Source of the DNA: UKL13-2 sp031430555
GTDB lineage: Bacteria; Pseudomonadota; Gammaproteobacteria; Burkholderiales; Usitatibacteraceae
Direction: 5' to 3'
Assembly: GCA_031430555.1 (NCBI GenBank)
Contig: JANPBQ010000075.1
Coordinates: 1-24,041, forward strand
DNA length: 24,041 nt
Shown here: positions 7,795-16,282 of the stretch, piece by piece
Numbering within the stretch: position 1 is the first letter of the stretch
Layout of the letters: each line of letters opens with the position of its first letter
Notes under the pieces: model-generated
Database searches by the model: none
Seen by the model: only the letters and a program-made list of their open reading frames with translations
Told to the model about the DNA's origin: nothing
Translations under genes and position numbers: made by a program

Positions 7795-9657
7795 ATGTGT
7801 GGAATCGCTGGAATTGTGAATCGTGCGTCCGCGCCGGTTGCCGCCGATCAAATCGAAGACATGACCCGCGCAATGACGCATCGCGGGCCAGATGCAGAAG
7901 GCTATTTCAGGCGAGAAAACGTCGCCCTCGGCCACCGTCGACTAAAGATCATCGACCTTGAGGGAGGCATCCAGCCGCTGTTCAACGAAGACCACTCCAT
8001 CGTCGTCGTATACAACGGTGAAATTTTTAATTTTCAGGACGTTAAGGTAGACCTTGAAGCCAAGGGGCATGTATTTCGCACCCACAGCGACACGGAAGTC
8101 ATCGTTCATGCATATGAGGAGTACGGCGACCAATGCCCGACATTTTTTCGCGGCATGTTTGCATTTGCGGTTTACGACATTAAGCGCAACCGACTACTAA
8201 TTGCGCGGGATCGACTTGGCATCAAGCCACTCTATTTCCATTTGAATGAGCATCAGATGTTGTTCGCGTCTGAAATAAAACCCATATTGCGTTTGCTAGC
8301 CGCTCGGCCTACGGTAGACGTGGGATTAATCGATTTCTATATGTCGCTTGGCTATGTGCCTGGCGAGCGAACGCTCTTCAATGGTATCAACCGCTTGCTT
8401 CCAGGGCATATATTGGTCTTTGAAAATAACCAACATGTCGTTTCCCGATATTGGGACATTGCCGAATTGCCGATGCTGGAAATTTCATTTGAGGAAGCAA
8501 AAGATCGATTCGAGCAACTGCTGTTTGAAAGTGTTCGGCTAAGGTTGATGAGCGAAGTGCCGCTTGGCGCATTTCTAAGCGGCGGCCTCGATTCGAGCAC
8601 GATTGTCGCGTGCATGAGCCAAATGATGGCTGAACCGGTAAAGACATTTTCAGTCGGCTATAGCGACGACCCCGCATCCAGCGAACTTGAGTACGCGCGA
8701 ATTGTTGCCAAGGCCTTCAAGACCGAGCACCATGAGTTCATACTCGAGTCCGGCGACTTTTTCGACTCGCTGGATATATTGCTCGAGCATATGGAAGAAC
8801 CTGTTGTCGAAAGTGCTGCCGTGGCGCTATACCAACTTTCAAAGTTGGCCCGGGAACATGTGACAGTTATTCTTTCTGGTGAGGGTGGTGACGAGATTCT
8901 TGCCGGGTATCCCTTGTATAAGATTATGCCCAAGGTGGACAAGCTGAATGCGTTTGTTGGTTTGCTGCCTGCCTCGATGCACCAATTTATTGGGCGACAC
9001 GCGATGGCCTCGGAGAAGTCCGCGAAATACTGGGATTGGGCGGGGCAGGCGAATTCCCAACGGTATTGGGGAATTTCAAACGATGTTACGTCCACCATAA
9101 AAAATAGAATGTATCGGCCTACATTTTCAGTACATGTCGGCGATCGAGTGGGAAGCTACTTTCAGGGAGTATTCGGCGCGATACATGACGCAACCGACCT
9201 TCGTCGAATGACCTATGTCGACCTCAAGACGTGGTTGCCCGATGATTTACTCCTCAAGGCAGACAAGATGACCATGGCCTGCTCCCTAGAGCTTCGCGTG
9301 CCGATGCTCGATCATCACCTACTTGAATTTTGCACAGCGTTGCCGGATTCGTTTCGGCGAAATGGCAATGAAGGGAAGTACCTTTTGAAGAAGGCGATGG
9401 AAAAGTACTTGCCAAATGAAATCATTTATCGTCCGAAGAAAGGGTTTCCAGTTCCGATCGCCGTATGGTTTCGCGGCCCTTTGTTTGAGAAAGTGCGCGA
9501 AGTCTTGTTGGATACCCGCACACTCTCGCGAGGATATTTTCAGCCCTCGTATATTTCACATGTGCTGGAACAACACAAGAGTGGACGCGAAGACTTGAGT
9601 CGGCGAATTTTTTCACTTCTTGCGCTTGAACTCTGGCACCGAAAATATATTGATTGA
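7795..9657 (+). CDS. asnB: Asparagine synthetase-like glutamine amidotransferase
   Basis: 620 aa, cytoplasmic, ATP-dependent amide transfer from glutamine. The N-terminal class II glutaminase domain begins MCGIAGI with Cys2 as the nucleophile, followed by HRGPDAEG and GHRRLKIIDL. The synthetase domain has the PP-loop SGGLDSS (262-268) and SGEGGDE. Because Cys2 must follow the initiator Met, ATG 7795 is fixed even though no Shine-Dalgarno sequence is visible upstream. AsnB paralogs in polysaccharide loci (including exosortase-associated amidotransferases) are thought to amidate uronic acids or amino acids on the glycan. Its place between a deacetylase and a GT4 gene favours that role over asparagine supply, but sequence alone cannot exclude a housekeeping AsnB. 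Only 5 nt separate it from the next start. Confidence 0.93.
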   Translation: MCGIAGIVNRASAPVAADQIEDMTRAMTHRGPDAEGYFRRENVALGHRRLKIIDLEGGIQPLFNEDHSIVVVYNGEIFNFQDVKVDLEAKGHVFRTHSDTEVIVHAYEEYGDQCPTFFRGMFAFAVYDIKRNRLLIARDRLGIKPLYFHLNEHQMLFASEIKPILRLLAARPTVDVGLIDFYMSLGYVPGERTLFNGINRLLPGHILVFENNQHVVSRYWDIAELPMLEISFEEAKDRFEQLLFESVRLRLMSEVPLGAFLSGGLDSSTIVACMSQMMAEPVKTFSVGYSDDPASSELEYARIVAKAFKTEHHEFILESGDFFDSLDILLEHMEEPVVESAAVALYQLSKLAREHVTVILSGEGGDEILAGYPLYKIMPKVDKLNAFVGLLPASMHQFIGRHAMASEKSAKYWDWAGQANSQRYWGISNDVTSTIKNRMYRPTFSVHVGDRVGSYFQGVFGAIHDATDLRRMTYVDLKTWLPDDLLLKADKMTMACSLELRVPMLDHHLLEFCTALPDSFRRNGNEGKYLLKKAMEKYLPNEIIYRPKKGFPVPIAVWFRGPLFEKVREVLLDTRTLSRGYFQPSYISHVLEQHKSGREDLSRRIFSLLALELWHRKYID

Positions 9658-9662
9658 TAGTC

Positions 9663-10874
9663 ATGACCCAACCGGAACATTCTCGACTCAGGGTATTGCT
9701 GTTCACAAACTTGTTTCCGAATCCCGTTGATAAAACGCGCGGCGTCTTTACCGAGCAACTTGCGCGGGAACTTGAAGAAATATGCGACGTGACCGTTATT
9801 TGTCCACTACCGTGGTTTCCTAATTTTGAGTTCCTGCGCCGTTTTCCTCGATGGTTTGAGTTCGCGCAAGTTCCCAATGAGTACACAATTCGTGGTTTGA
9901 AGGTGTATTCACCAAAATACATTGTGTTTCCGCGCGTCTCGGAGCCACTTCTCGGTATGTTGATGTTTCTTGGCACGTATTTCACTGTTCGGCGGCTGCA
10001 CCGGTCAATGAAGTTTGATGTTGTCAATTCGATGTGGCTGTATCCTGATTCTGTCGCCGCAGGCTGGATTGCGCAGCGACTTCGAATCCCGATGGTGCCG
10101 ACGGCGCTCGGTTGCGATGTCAACCGAATGCTTAATGAGGGCGGCAAGCGACGACAGATACTGTCGATGCTTCAGAGAGCACGGTCGATCACCGCTGTGT
10201 CGGAAGCGTTGCGCGAGGGCATGGTGTCTCATGGAATACCGGGAATTCGGATCTCGACTATTCCCAACGGCGTCGACAAGTCCTTGTTCCACATTCGAGA
10301 CAAACAGGTTTCTCGTGAATCGCTAGGATTGCCGTCTGGCAAGAAAATCGCGTTATACGTGGGGCGACTCAGCGAAGAAAAAGGACTAACCACCATGGTA
10401 AAGGCGATTGGCAGGCTCCAAGTTCGCCATTCTGACCTCCTGTTTTGTGTGGTGGGCGATGGCCCTCTCTTGTCCGAGTTGAAGTCACTTGCACAGTCGC
10501 TAAAAATTGCCGAAAATTTCCTGTTCGCCGGACAGCAAGATCACATTGCGGTTGCTGCCTGGTTAGGGGCTTGCGATGTTTTCTGTCTGCCAAGTCTTCG
10601 CGAGGGTTGTCCAAATGTGGTGATCGAGGCGTTATCCTCAGGTCGGCCGGTCGTAGCATCGCGGGTCGGAGGAATCCCTGATATGGTGCGCGCGGACACC
10701 GGTATCTTGGTTGAACCGCAAGACATCGAAGGCTTCGCGGAGGCGCTTGACTCCGCACTTTACGTGCGAACGTGGGACGAGGCGGGAATTGCAGACTCAA
10801 TGAGCAGCGCGACGTGGCGGTCAGCTGCGGAACGATACAATCATGCATACCGCAGCGCTGTTCTGGGCGCGTAA
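9663..10874 (+). CDS. GT4-family glycosyltransferase
   Basis: 403 aa, GT-B fold, retaining transferase expected to add a sugar to the lipid-linked repeat unit on the cytoplasmic face. The N-terminal domain has LLFTNLFPNPVDKTRGVF. The hinge region has IPNGVDKSLF, then YVGRLSEEKGL. The nucleotide-binding E-x7-E motif is REGCPNVVIE (E314, E322), followed by SGRPVVASRVGGIPD. ATG 9663 starts 5 nt after the stop of the amidotransferase gene with no clear ribosome binding site, suggesting translational coupling; an in-frame TTG at 9654 overlaps that stop. Donor and acceptor are unknown. Confidence 0.93.
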   Translation: MTQPEHSRLRVLLFTNLFPNPVDKTRGVFTEQLARELEEICDVTVICPLPWFPNFEFLRRFPRWFEFAQVPNEYTIRGLKVYSPKYIVFPRVSEPLLGMLMFLGTYFTVRRLHRSMKFDVVNSMWLYPDSVAAGWIAQRLRIPMVPTALGCDVNRMLNEGGKRRQILSMLQRARSITAVSEALREGMVSHGIPGIRISTIPNGVDKSLFHIRDKQVSRESLGLPSGKKIALYVGRLSEEKGLTTMVKAIGRLQVRHSDLLFCVVGDGPLLSELKSLAQSLKIAENFLFAGQQDHIAVAAWLGACDVFCLPSLREGCPNVVIEALSSGRPVVASRVGGIPDMVRADTGILVEPQDIEGFAEALDSALYVRTWDEAGIADSMSSATWRSAAERYNHAYRSAVLGA

Positions 10875-10991
10875 TGGAGCGCGCGAAAATGAAATCACTT
10901 TTGATCGCGCTAAAGTTGCGGCACTAGACCCACCTGTTTCGATTTGCACTGCGATGAATTCAGAAACGTCAATATTGTTACGGGCAAAACA

Positions 10992-11645
10992 ATGAAGTCA
11001 CTTTCCTTTAGTTCGCCTACTTCGCCCGCGTGTGTTTTGCTTTTGGGCGCGCACTGTGACGACATCGAAATCGGATGCGGCGGAACGATCTTGCAGATGG
11101 TGGAGCGTTGGCCAGAGTCGCATTTTGTCTGGGTTACGTTGAGTTCAGACCCGGTACGGGGCGCTGAAACCCGCGCTGCCGCTGCGCGCCTCCTTTCGCG
11201 CGCGCACAATCCTACGATTAGGGTAGAGCAATTCCGCGGAAGCTACTTCCCCCACGACGGAACGGCACTGAAGGACTATTTTGAAACTCTGAAAGCCTAC
11301 AGCCCGGAACTGGTATTGACGCATTTCCGTGGCGATTTGCATCAGGATCATCGAATCACAAATGAACTCACCTGGAATACATTTCGCGATCACCTGATTC
11401 TCGAATACGAAATCCCGAAGTTTGACGGTGATATCGGTGTACCGAACACCTATGTGCCGCTGACAAGTGAGATCCTTGAGTCAAAAATTCAGATATTGCT
11501 CGAATGCTTTCCGAGCCAACTCGATCGACAGTGGTATACACGCAGCACCTTTGAAGCAATTGCAAGGCTTCGTGGCATTGAATGCAACGCTGCGGAGGGG
11601 TACGCGGAGGCCTTTTATGGGCGAAAAAATTGTTTGCTTGTATGA
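10992..11645 (+). CDS. PIG-L/LmbE family deacetylase
   Basis: 217-aa zinc-dependent N-deacetylase of the PIG-L/LmbE family (PF02585), acting on N-acetylated sugars or their conjugates. The first zinc motif is AHCDDIEIG (H21, D24) and the second is DLHQDH in the middle of the protein. Start ATG 10992 places the Rossmann strand VLLLGAH at residue 15, as usual; upstream in-frame codons (TTG 10944) look unlikely. The ribosome binding site is weak. It is the second deacetylase of the island, unrelated in fold to the NodB-type enzyme at 6809. It may deacetylate a sugar intermediate or the assembled unit. Confidence 0.9.
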   Translation: MKSLSFSSPTSPACVLLLGAHCDDIEIGCGGTILQMVERWPESHFVWVTLSSDPVRGAETRAAAARLLSRAHNPTIRVEQFRGSYFPHDGTALKDYFETLKAYSPELVLTHFRGDLHQDHRITNELTWNTFRDHLILEYEIPKFDGDIGVPNTYVPLTSEILESKIQILLECFPSQLDRQWYTRSTFEAIARLRGIECNAAEGYAEAFYGRKNCLLV

Positions 11646-11776
11646 GATTCGACGATGGTATCGGTGACTGTTCACGGATCAAGATGCAGTGCGACTTTTT
11701 TGTGCACTATCAGCGATTTGATCGTACGCGCCGCGCCTGCCTGACCGGTACATCCTCGCGTATAAGCAGAAACTAG

Positions 11777-11782
11777 AAAGGG
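11777..11782 (+). promoter_or_regulatory. Ribosome binding site supporting a TTG start
   Basis: AAAGGG lies 6 nt before TTG 11789. No in-frame ATG lies close by, and the family N-terminus begins with this FWKGKRVF segment, so the TTG start is well supported. Confidence 0.65.
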
Positions 11783-11788
11783 CAGAGC

Positions 11789-12850
11789 TTGAATCGAAGT
11801 TTTTGGAAGGGTAAGCGCGTATTTCTGACGGGCCACACGGGATTCAAAGGAGGCTGGCTCGCACTTTGGTTGACCGATATGGGGGCTGAGGTATATGGCT
11901 ACTCGCTTGAACCGCCGACGAAACCAAGTTTTGTAGAAACATGTGGACTAGCGTCGCGAATTGGATCTCACGTCATTGCCGATGTTCGGGATGCCGGCGC
12001 ACTTTCAAATGCGATGCGAAATGCGAAGCCGGAAATCGTCCTGCATCTTGCGGCGCAATCGCTCGTACGCACGTCGTATGCCGATCCGGTCGAAACATTT
12101 TCCGTAAATGTCATGGGCACAGTAAATGTGCTCGAGGCGGTACGCCAGACGCCGGAAGTCGTCGCCGTTGTAAATGTAACCACCGACAAGTGTTATGAAA
12201 ACCGCGAATGGGTATGGGCATACAGGGAAAACGAAGCGATGGGAGGTTTTGATCCATATTCGAGCAGCAAAGGATGTTCGGAGTTGATTACCTCTTCTTA
12301 CCGTCGTTCGTTTTTGGCATCTGCGGGCGTGCGAGTCGCCAGCGCACGGGCGGGAAATGTCATTGGTGGAGGCGATTGGGCCAATGATCGACTCATCCCC
12401 GATTTCCTGCGTGCGCTTGATACTGGCACGACATTGACGATCAGGTCTCCCAATGCGACCCGTCCGTGGCAGCACGTTTTGGAGCCGCTCTCGGGGTACT
12501 TGACGTTGGCCGAGAGATTGTACGATTCGGGCGATGATTTTGCGGAGGCATGGAATTTTGGTTCCAACGACGAGGACGCTCGCCCCGTCGCTTGGATTGT
12601 TGCATACCTGAGTGCGGGGATTCCTGGCTCAAGCTGGAAGTGCGACGAGACCCCTCAGCCCCACGAAGCAAACCATTTGAAGCTCGATAGCGCCAAGGCG
12701 AAATCGAGGCTGGTCTGGCATCCAAGATGGAAATTGGAGACCGCGCTAAGTCACACATTGTCCTGGCATCGCGCGTGGCGAAGTGGAGGGGATATGGCCG
12801 CCTTTAGTATTTCGCAAATCCACGAATACGAATCCGCCGTTGCGTCTTAA
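11789..12850 (+). CDS. rfbG: CDP-glucose 4,6-dehydratase
   Basis: 353 aa, extended SDR enzyme converting CDP-D-glucose to CDP-4-keto-6-deoxy-D-glucose with bound NAD. The N-terminal FWKGKRVFLTGHTGFKGGW contains the GxxGxxG nucleotide motif (G15-G21). The catalytic Y-x3-K is YSSSK (Y157, K161). The TTDKCYENREWVWAY segment is characteristic of this subfamily rather than of dTDP-glucose dehydratases, and the presence of rfbF downstream agrees. It starts at TTG. The gap to the previous gene is 143 nt and to the next 173 nt. Confidence 0.95.
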   Translation: MNRSFWKGKRVFLTGHTGFKGGWLALWLTDMGAEVYGYSLEPPTKPSFVETCGLASRIGSHVIADVRDAGALSNAMRNAKPEIVLHLAAQSLVRTSYADPVETFSVNVMGTVNVLEAVRQTPEVVAVVNVTTDKCYENREWVWAYRENEAMGGFDPYSSSKGCSELITSSYRRSFLASAGVRVASARAGNVIGGGDWANDRLIPDFLRALDTGTTLTIRSPNATRPWQHVLEPLSGYLTLAERLYDSGDDFAEAWNFGSNDEDARPVAWIVAYLSAGIPGSSWKCDETPQPHEANHLKLDSAKAKSRLVWHPRWKLETALSHTLSWHRAWRSGGDMAAFSISQIHEYESAVAS

Positions 12851-12893
12851 CGCGCCAGTTGGGTCACCCATTCTTGTTTCTCACCAACCTCAA

Positions 12894-12923
12894 TTCTGAG
12901 GCGAATGCGTAGTGCGATACAAT
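12894..12923 (+). promoter_or_regulatory. Possible internal promoter
   Basis: TACAAT (12918-12923) is a good -10 match, with TTCTGA (12894-12899) as a poor -35 at 18 nt. It lies in the 173-nt gap before the epimerase gene, where an internal promoter would be useful. Weak evidence. Confidence 0.3.
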
Positions 12924-13023
12924 TTGCGGGTAAACATCCATGCAACGTATTATTTGCTACTCGTTCGCAATCGCAGTTGAGATCGCGTGTGTCTGACTAG
13001 TACAAGAACAATGGAATCACGGC

Positions 13024-13572
13024 GTGAAATTCACCGAGACAGGGATATCAGGTGCATGGGTCATTGGACTCGACAAACGGGTGGACGAACGCGGGTACTT
13101 TGCACGAGTATGGTGCCAACGAGAACTTGAAAATCGCGGGTTAAACAGCGCATGTGTCCAGGTCAATACTGCGCTTAGCCCAAAGGCCGGGACACTTCGC
13201 GGCATGCACTTTCAGATCGCCCCCGATGCAGAGGTGAAAATTGCAAGGTGCCTGCGGGGCGCGGCTTTCGATGTCCTGATCGACTTGCGACCAGAATCAT
13301 CGACCTTTCGCCATTGGTATGGCCTTACCTTGACGCCTGAATCGGGCGAAATGCTCTACGTGCCCGAAGGTTGTGCGCATGGCTATCTGACGCTAACTGA
13401 TGAAACAGAGGTAATGTACTTTACGTCGCGATTCTATGCGGCAAATGCAGCGAAAGGTGTGCGCCACAATGATCCCGCATTCGATATTGAGTGGCCTGCG
13501 GAGATCCGGGTAATCTCAGGCGCAGACAAATCCTGGCCCGATTTTCAATTTTCCAAGGAGATAAATACGTGA
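13024..13572 (+). CDS. RmlC-like nucleotide-sugar 3,5-epimerase
   Basis: 182 aa, cupin fold of the dTDP-4-dehydrorhamnose 3,5-epimerase family (PF00908). LRGMHFQ supplies the catalytic base His62, and EVMYF supplies the acid Tyr132, at positions matching RmlC. VPEGCAHGYLTL and HNDPAFDIEWP are also conserved. It starts at GTG 13024 with GGA 8 nt upstream. No dTDP-sugar genes are nearby, but RfbG precedes it and RfbF lies downstream. The substrate is therefore inferred to be CDP-4-keto-6-deoxyglucose, with epimerisation at C3, C5 or both. Its stop overlaps the next start by 4 nt. Confidence 0.92.
   Translation: MKFTETGISGAWVIGLDKRVDERGYFARVWCQRELENRGLNSACVQVNTALSPKAGTLRGMHFQIAPDAEVKIARCLRGAAFDVLIDLRPESSTFRHWYGLTLTPESGEMLYVPEGCAHGYLTLTDETEVMYFTSRFYAANAAKGVRHNDPAFDIEWPAEIRVISGADKSWPDFQFSKEINT
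13555..13560 (+). promoter_or_regulatory. Strong Shine-Dalgarno for the SAF oxidoreductase
   Basis: AAGGAG, inside the last codons of the epimerase gene, lies 8 nt before GTG 13569. It fixes the GTG start and the 4-nt overlap GTGA. Confidence 0.8.
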
Positions 13573-14858
13573 TTCTTACCGATACCGCATTAGCCAAACG
13601 ACTGCAGGCCAACAATCCTGTACGCGTTGCAATGGTTGGCGCTGGCTACATGTCGCAATGCATCGCATTGCAAATCATTAAAGCGACGCCTGGCATGCGG
13701 CTGGTTGCGATCTCCAACCGTACTCCGTCAAAGGCCGAGCAGGTCTATCGAGACGCAGGCGTTGTCGACACAGTACGCGCAACCTCCGCCGCCGCGCTTG
13801 AGGATGCTATCGGCAGGAATCAATATGTGGTGACCGATGATCCATCAATCATATGGAATGCTGGTTCCGTGGAAGCGGTTATTGAGGTCACCGGCGATCC
13901 CGAGTTTGGAACCCGGGTTGCGTATGAGTCGCTGCGCCAGGGCAAGCACGTCATCATGTTGAATGCGGAAGTCGATGCGTCGGTTGGTCCCATTTTGAAG
14001 ACCTACGCGGATCGCGCAGGCGTCGTTTATAGCTATACCGATGGCGACGAGCCCGGCGTCATGATGAATCTATTTCGACTCGTAGAAAGTATGGGCTGTC
14101 AGCCGATGTTGGTTGGGCAGCTAAAGGGGATGCTGGATCGCTACCGTACACCAGCAACCCAAAGAGAGTTCGCAGAAAAATTCAATGTCAATGCCGCAAT
14201 TGTTGCGTCATTCGCCGATGGCTCGAAACTCAATCTTGAATCTGCGATTATGGGAAATGCCACTGGCTTCGCGCCCGCGCTTCGAGGAATGCATGGCCAC
14301 CCATGCGCGCATGTCAAGGACTTGATGGGTAAATTCAGCATTGAAGACTTCAAGCATGGCGGACTTGTCGAGTACGTCCTCGGCGCAGAGCCGCATACGG
14401 GTGCCTTTGTGATGGCGTATAACGAGGACCCGATTCGCGGCAAATTGTTGGGTTACTTGAAGATGGGGCAAGGTCCCTTCTACATGTTCTATACGCCATA
14501 TCATTTGCCTCCTATGCAGCTTCCGCATAGCGTCGCTCGAGCCGTATTGTTCAATGATCCGACGATCACTCCGAAGGGAGCGCCAACCTGCGACACGATC
14601 GCATACGCCAAGCGTGACCTCAAGGCAGGTGAAAGACTTGACGGCATGGGGGGTTACACGAATTACGGCTTAGTGGACAAATACGAAATTTGCCGGCGCG
14701 GAAACTTCTTGCCGATGGCGGTCTCACTGGATTGCGTGATGAAGCGCGATATGCCGAAGGATCAGCCCATCACATATTCAGACGTTGATTTGCCCCGTGA
14801 CCGCATAGTCGATAAGCTTCGCGCCGAGCAATTCGATCGGTTCCCTGTCGCCGCCTAG
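13569..14858 (+). CDS. SAF-domain NAD(P)-dependent oxidoreductase (homoserine dehydrogenase-like)
   Basis: 429 aa. The N-terminal Rossmann domain (VAMVGAGYMSQC, G24-x-G26) resembles the NAD-binding domain of homoserine dehydrogenase. A central catalytic-type region follows (residues ~150-340, with GMLDRY and MHGHPCAHVKDL). The C-terminal part (about 345-415, KAGERL...GLVDKYE) looks like a SAF domain, as found at the end of sialic acid synthases. It starts at GTG with a strong ribosome binding site. The 4-nt overlap with the epimerase implies coupled translation and a shared pathway. Such proteins recur in surface-polysaccharide loci next to class III aminotransferases, but the reaction is not established to my knowledge. 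A dehydrogenase acting on a CDP-keto-sugar or a derived aldehyde is a guess. Confidence 0.85.
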   Translation: MILTDTALAKRLQANNPVRVAMVGAGYMSQCIALQIIKATPGMRLVAISNRTPSKAEQVYRDAGVVDTVRATSAAALEDAIGRNQYVVTDDPSIIWNAGSVEAVIEVTGDPEFGTRVAYESLRQGKHVIMLNAEVDASVGPILKTYADRAGVVYSYTDGDEPGVMMNLFRLVESMGCQPMLVGQLKGMLDRYRTPATQREFAEKFNVNAAIVASFADGSKLNLESAIMGNATGFAPALRGMHGHPCAHVKDLMGKFSIEDFKHGGLVEYVLGAEPHTGAFVMAYNEDPIRGKLLGYLKMGQGPFYMFYTPYHLPPMQLPHSVARAVLFNDPTITPKGAPTCDTIAYAKRDLKAGERLDGMGGYTNYGLVDKYEICRRGNFLPMAVSLDCVMKRDMPKDQPITYSDVDLPRDRIVDKLRAEQFDRFPVAA

Positions 14859-14897
14859 CGGCAGCTCGCAACTGCCAACGCCTACCATAAGGACATC

Positions 14898-16193
14898 ATG
14901 ACTGACACATTGAACGAGCGAGCGCACCGCGTCATACCGGGTGGCTCCCATACCTACGCAAAAGGAGATGATCAGTATCCTTTCGATGCCCCGCCTTTTA
15001 TGGAACGCGGAAAGGGCTGCCATGTCTGGGATCACGAGGGGCGCAAGTATATTGAGTACGGCATGGGTCTGCGTGCCGTGACGTTGGGTCATGCGCATGA
15101 GTCCAGCATTGAAGCCGCTTGCGGACAAATGAGGAAGGGCGTCAATTTCAATCGCCCTGCATTCATTGAAGTCGAGGCGGCGGAAGCGTTGTTGTCGGTA
15201 CTGCCGCGTGCCGAGCAAGTGAAATTTGCAAAGGACGGCTCCACTGTTTTGACGGCGGCAATTACGCTTGCGAGAGCAAAAACTGGACGGGTGAAAATTG
15301 CACTTTGCGCGGATCACCCATTTTTTTCGTACAACGACTGGTTCATGATTACGACCGGGATTCCGAGTGGAATTCCTGAAGCCCGGCGATCGGAAACACT
15401 TACGTTTCGCTACAATGATCTTGCTAGCGCGGAAAAATTATTCACCGAAAATCCGGGTGAGATCGCTTGCGTGTTGCTAGAAGCGGCGCGGACTGAAGAA
15501 CCACGCGACGGGTTTCTCCATAAATTGAGAGAGCTTGCGCATCGCCACGGTGCCCTGTTTATCATTGACGAAATGGTCACTGGTTTCCGCTGGGCGGTAG
15601 GTGGTGCTCAGGCGGTTTATGACGTCGATCCCGATTTGGCAACGTTCGGCAAGGCGCTTGGCAACGGGTTTGCCATTTCAGCGCTTGTCGGAAAGCGCGA
15701 CGTGATGGATCTTGGGGGGCTTCGTCATGACCGCGAACGCGTGTTCCTGTTGTCAACGACACACGGTGCCGAGTCATCCGCGTTGGCGGCGGCCATCAAG
15801 ATCATCGATATCTACAAAACTGAAGATGTAATTGGCACACTTTACCGGCAAGGCGAGCGGTTGCGCACGGGCATTCGAAAAACGGTCGAAGAATTGCGCC
15901 TTCAAGACAATTTCACCATGGATGGCAGGCCGTGTTCAATTCTCTACGGCACTCGCGATGCAGATCGTAAGCCGTCGCAACCTTTCCGCACCTTGTTTTT
16001 GCAACAAACGCTGCGCCGTGGCCTTCTTGCGCCAAACTTCATTATCAGCTACGCACACACCGACGCCGACGTCGATCAGACGATCGATGCCGTTTCAGAG
16101 GCATTGGTAGTTTATCGAAAAGCGCTCGACGAGGGAGTTGAAAAATACTTAGAGGGTCGTCCCATCAAACCGGTCTATCGAAAATTCAACTAG
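14898..16193 (+). CDS. Class III aminotransferase, glutamate-1-semialdehyde aminomutase-like
   Basis: 431 aa, PLP-dependent fold type I. IIDEMVTGFRW gives the PLP-ring aspartate (D224), and FGKALGNGFAISAL gives the Schiff-base lysine (K252). The N-terminal RVIPGGSHTY and WDHEGRKYIEY are typical of the GSA group. Sequence around the lysine differs from true HemL (GKIIGGG), and the genomic context is nucleotide-sugar synthesis, so haem synthesis is unlikely. It probably transfers an amino group to a keto or aldehyde carbon of the deoxy-sugar or of a side group. Nucleotide-sugar aminotransferases are usually DegT/DnrJ type, so this class is unusual here. ATG 14898 is preceded by AAGGA. The gap to the SAF oxidoreductase is 39 nt. 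Confidence 0.9.
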   Translation: MTDTLNERAHRVIPGGSHTYAKGDDQYPFDAPPFMERGKGCHVWDHEGRKYIEYGMGLRAVTLGHAHESSIEAACGQMRKGVNFNRPAFIEVEAAEALLSVLPRAEQVKFAKDGSTVLTAAITLARAKTGRVKIALCADHPFFSYNDWFMITTGIPSGIPEARRSETLTFRYNDLASAEKLFTENPGEIACVLLEAARTEEPRDGFLHKLRELAHRHGALFIIDEMVTGFRWAVGGAQAVYDVDPDLATFGKALGNGFAISALVGKRDVMDLGGLRHDRERVFLLSTTHGAESSALAAAIKIIDIYKTEDVIGTLYRQGERLRTGIRKTVEELRLQDNFTMDGRPCSILYGTRDADRKPSQPFRTLFLQQTLRRGLLAPNFIISYAHTDADVDQTIDAVSEALVVYRKALDEGVEKYLEGRPIKPVYRKFN

Positions 16194-16282
16194 CGCGTCG
16201 AGAGTTATTGAGGAGTGAGCGTCCTGACGCGCCGTGAATCGGCGATTAATATGGGTACTTCAACTATTCGGATCCCGGAATA

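Noticed and set aside
7539..7796. 85-codon minus-strand open frame before the amidotransferase
   Set aside because: Begins on the complement of the next gene's start codon, lacks a ribosome binding site, and resembles no family known to me; could be real but is not supported.
11582..11776. 64-codon plus-strand frame spanning the end of the PIG-L gene and the following gap
   Set aside because: Mostly an alternative frame of the deacetylase gene, with no ribosome binding site and no similarity.
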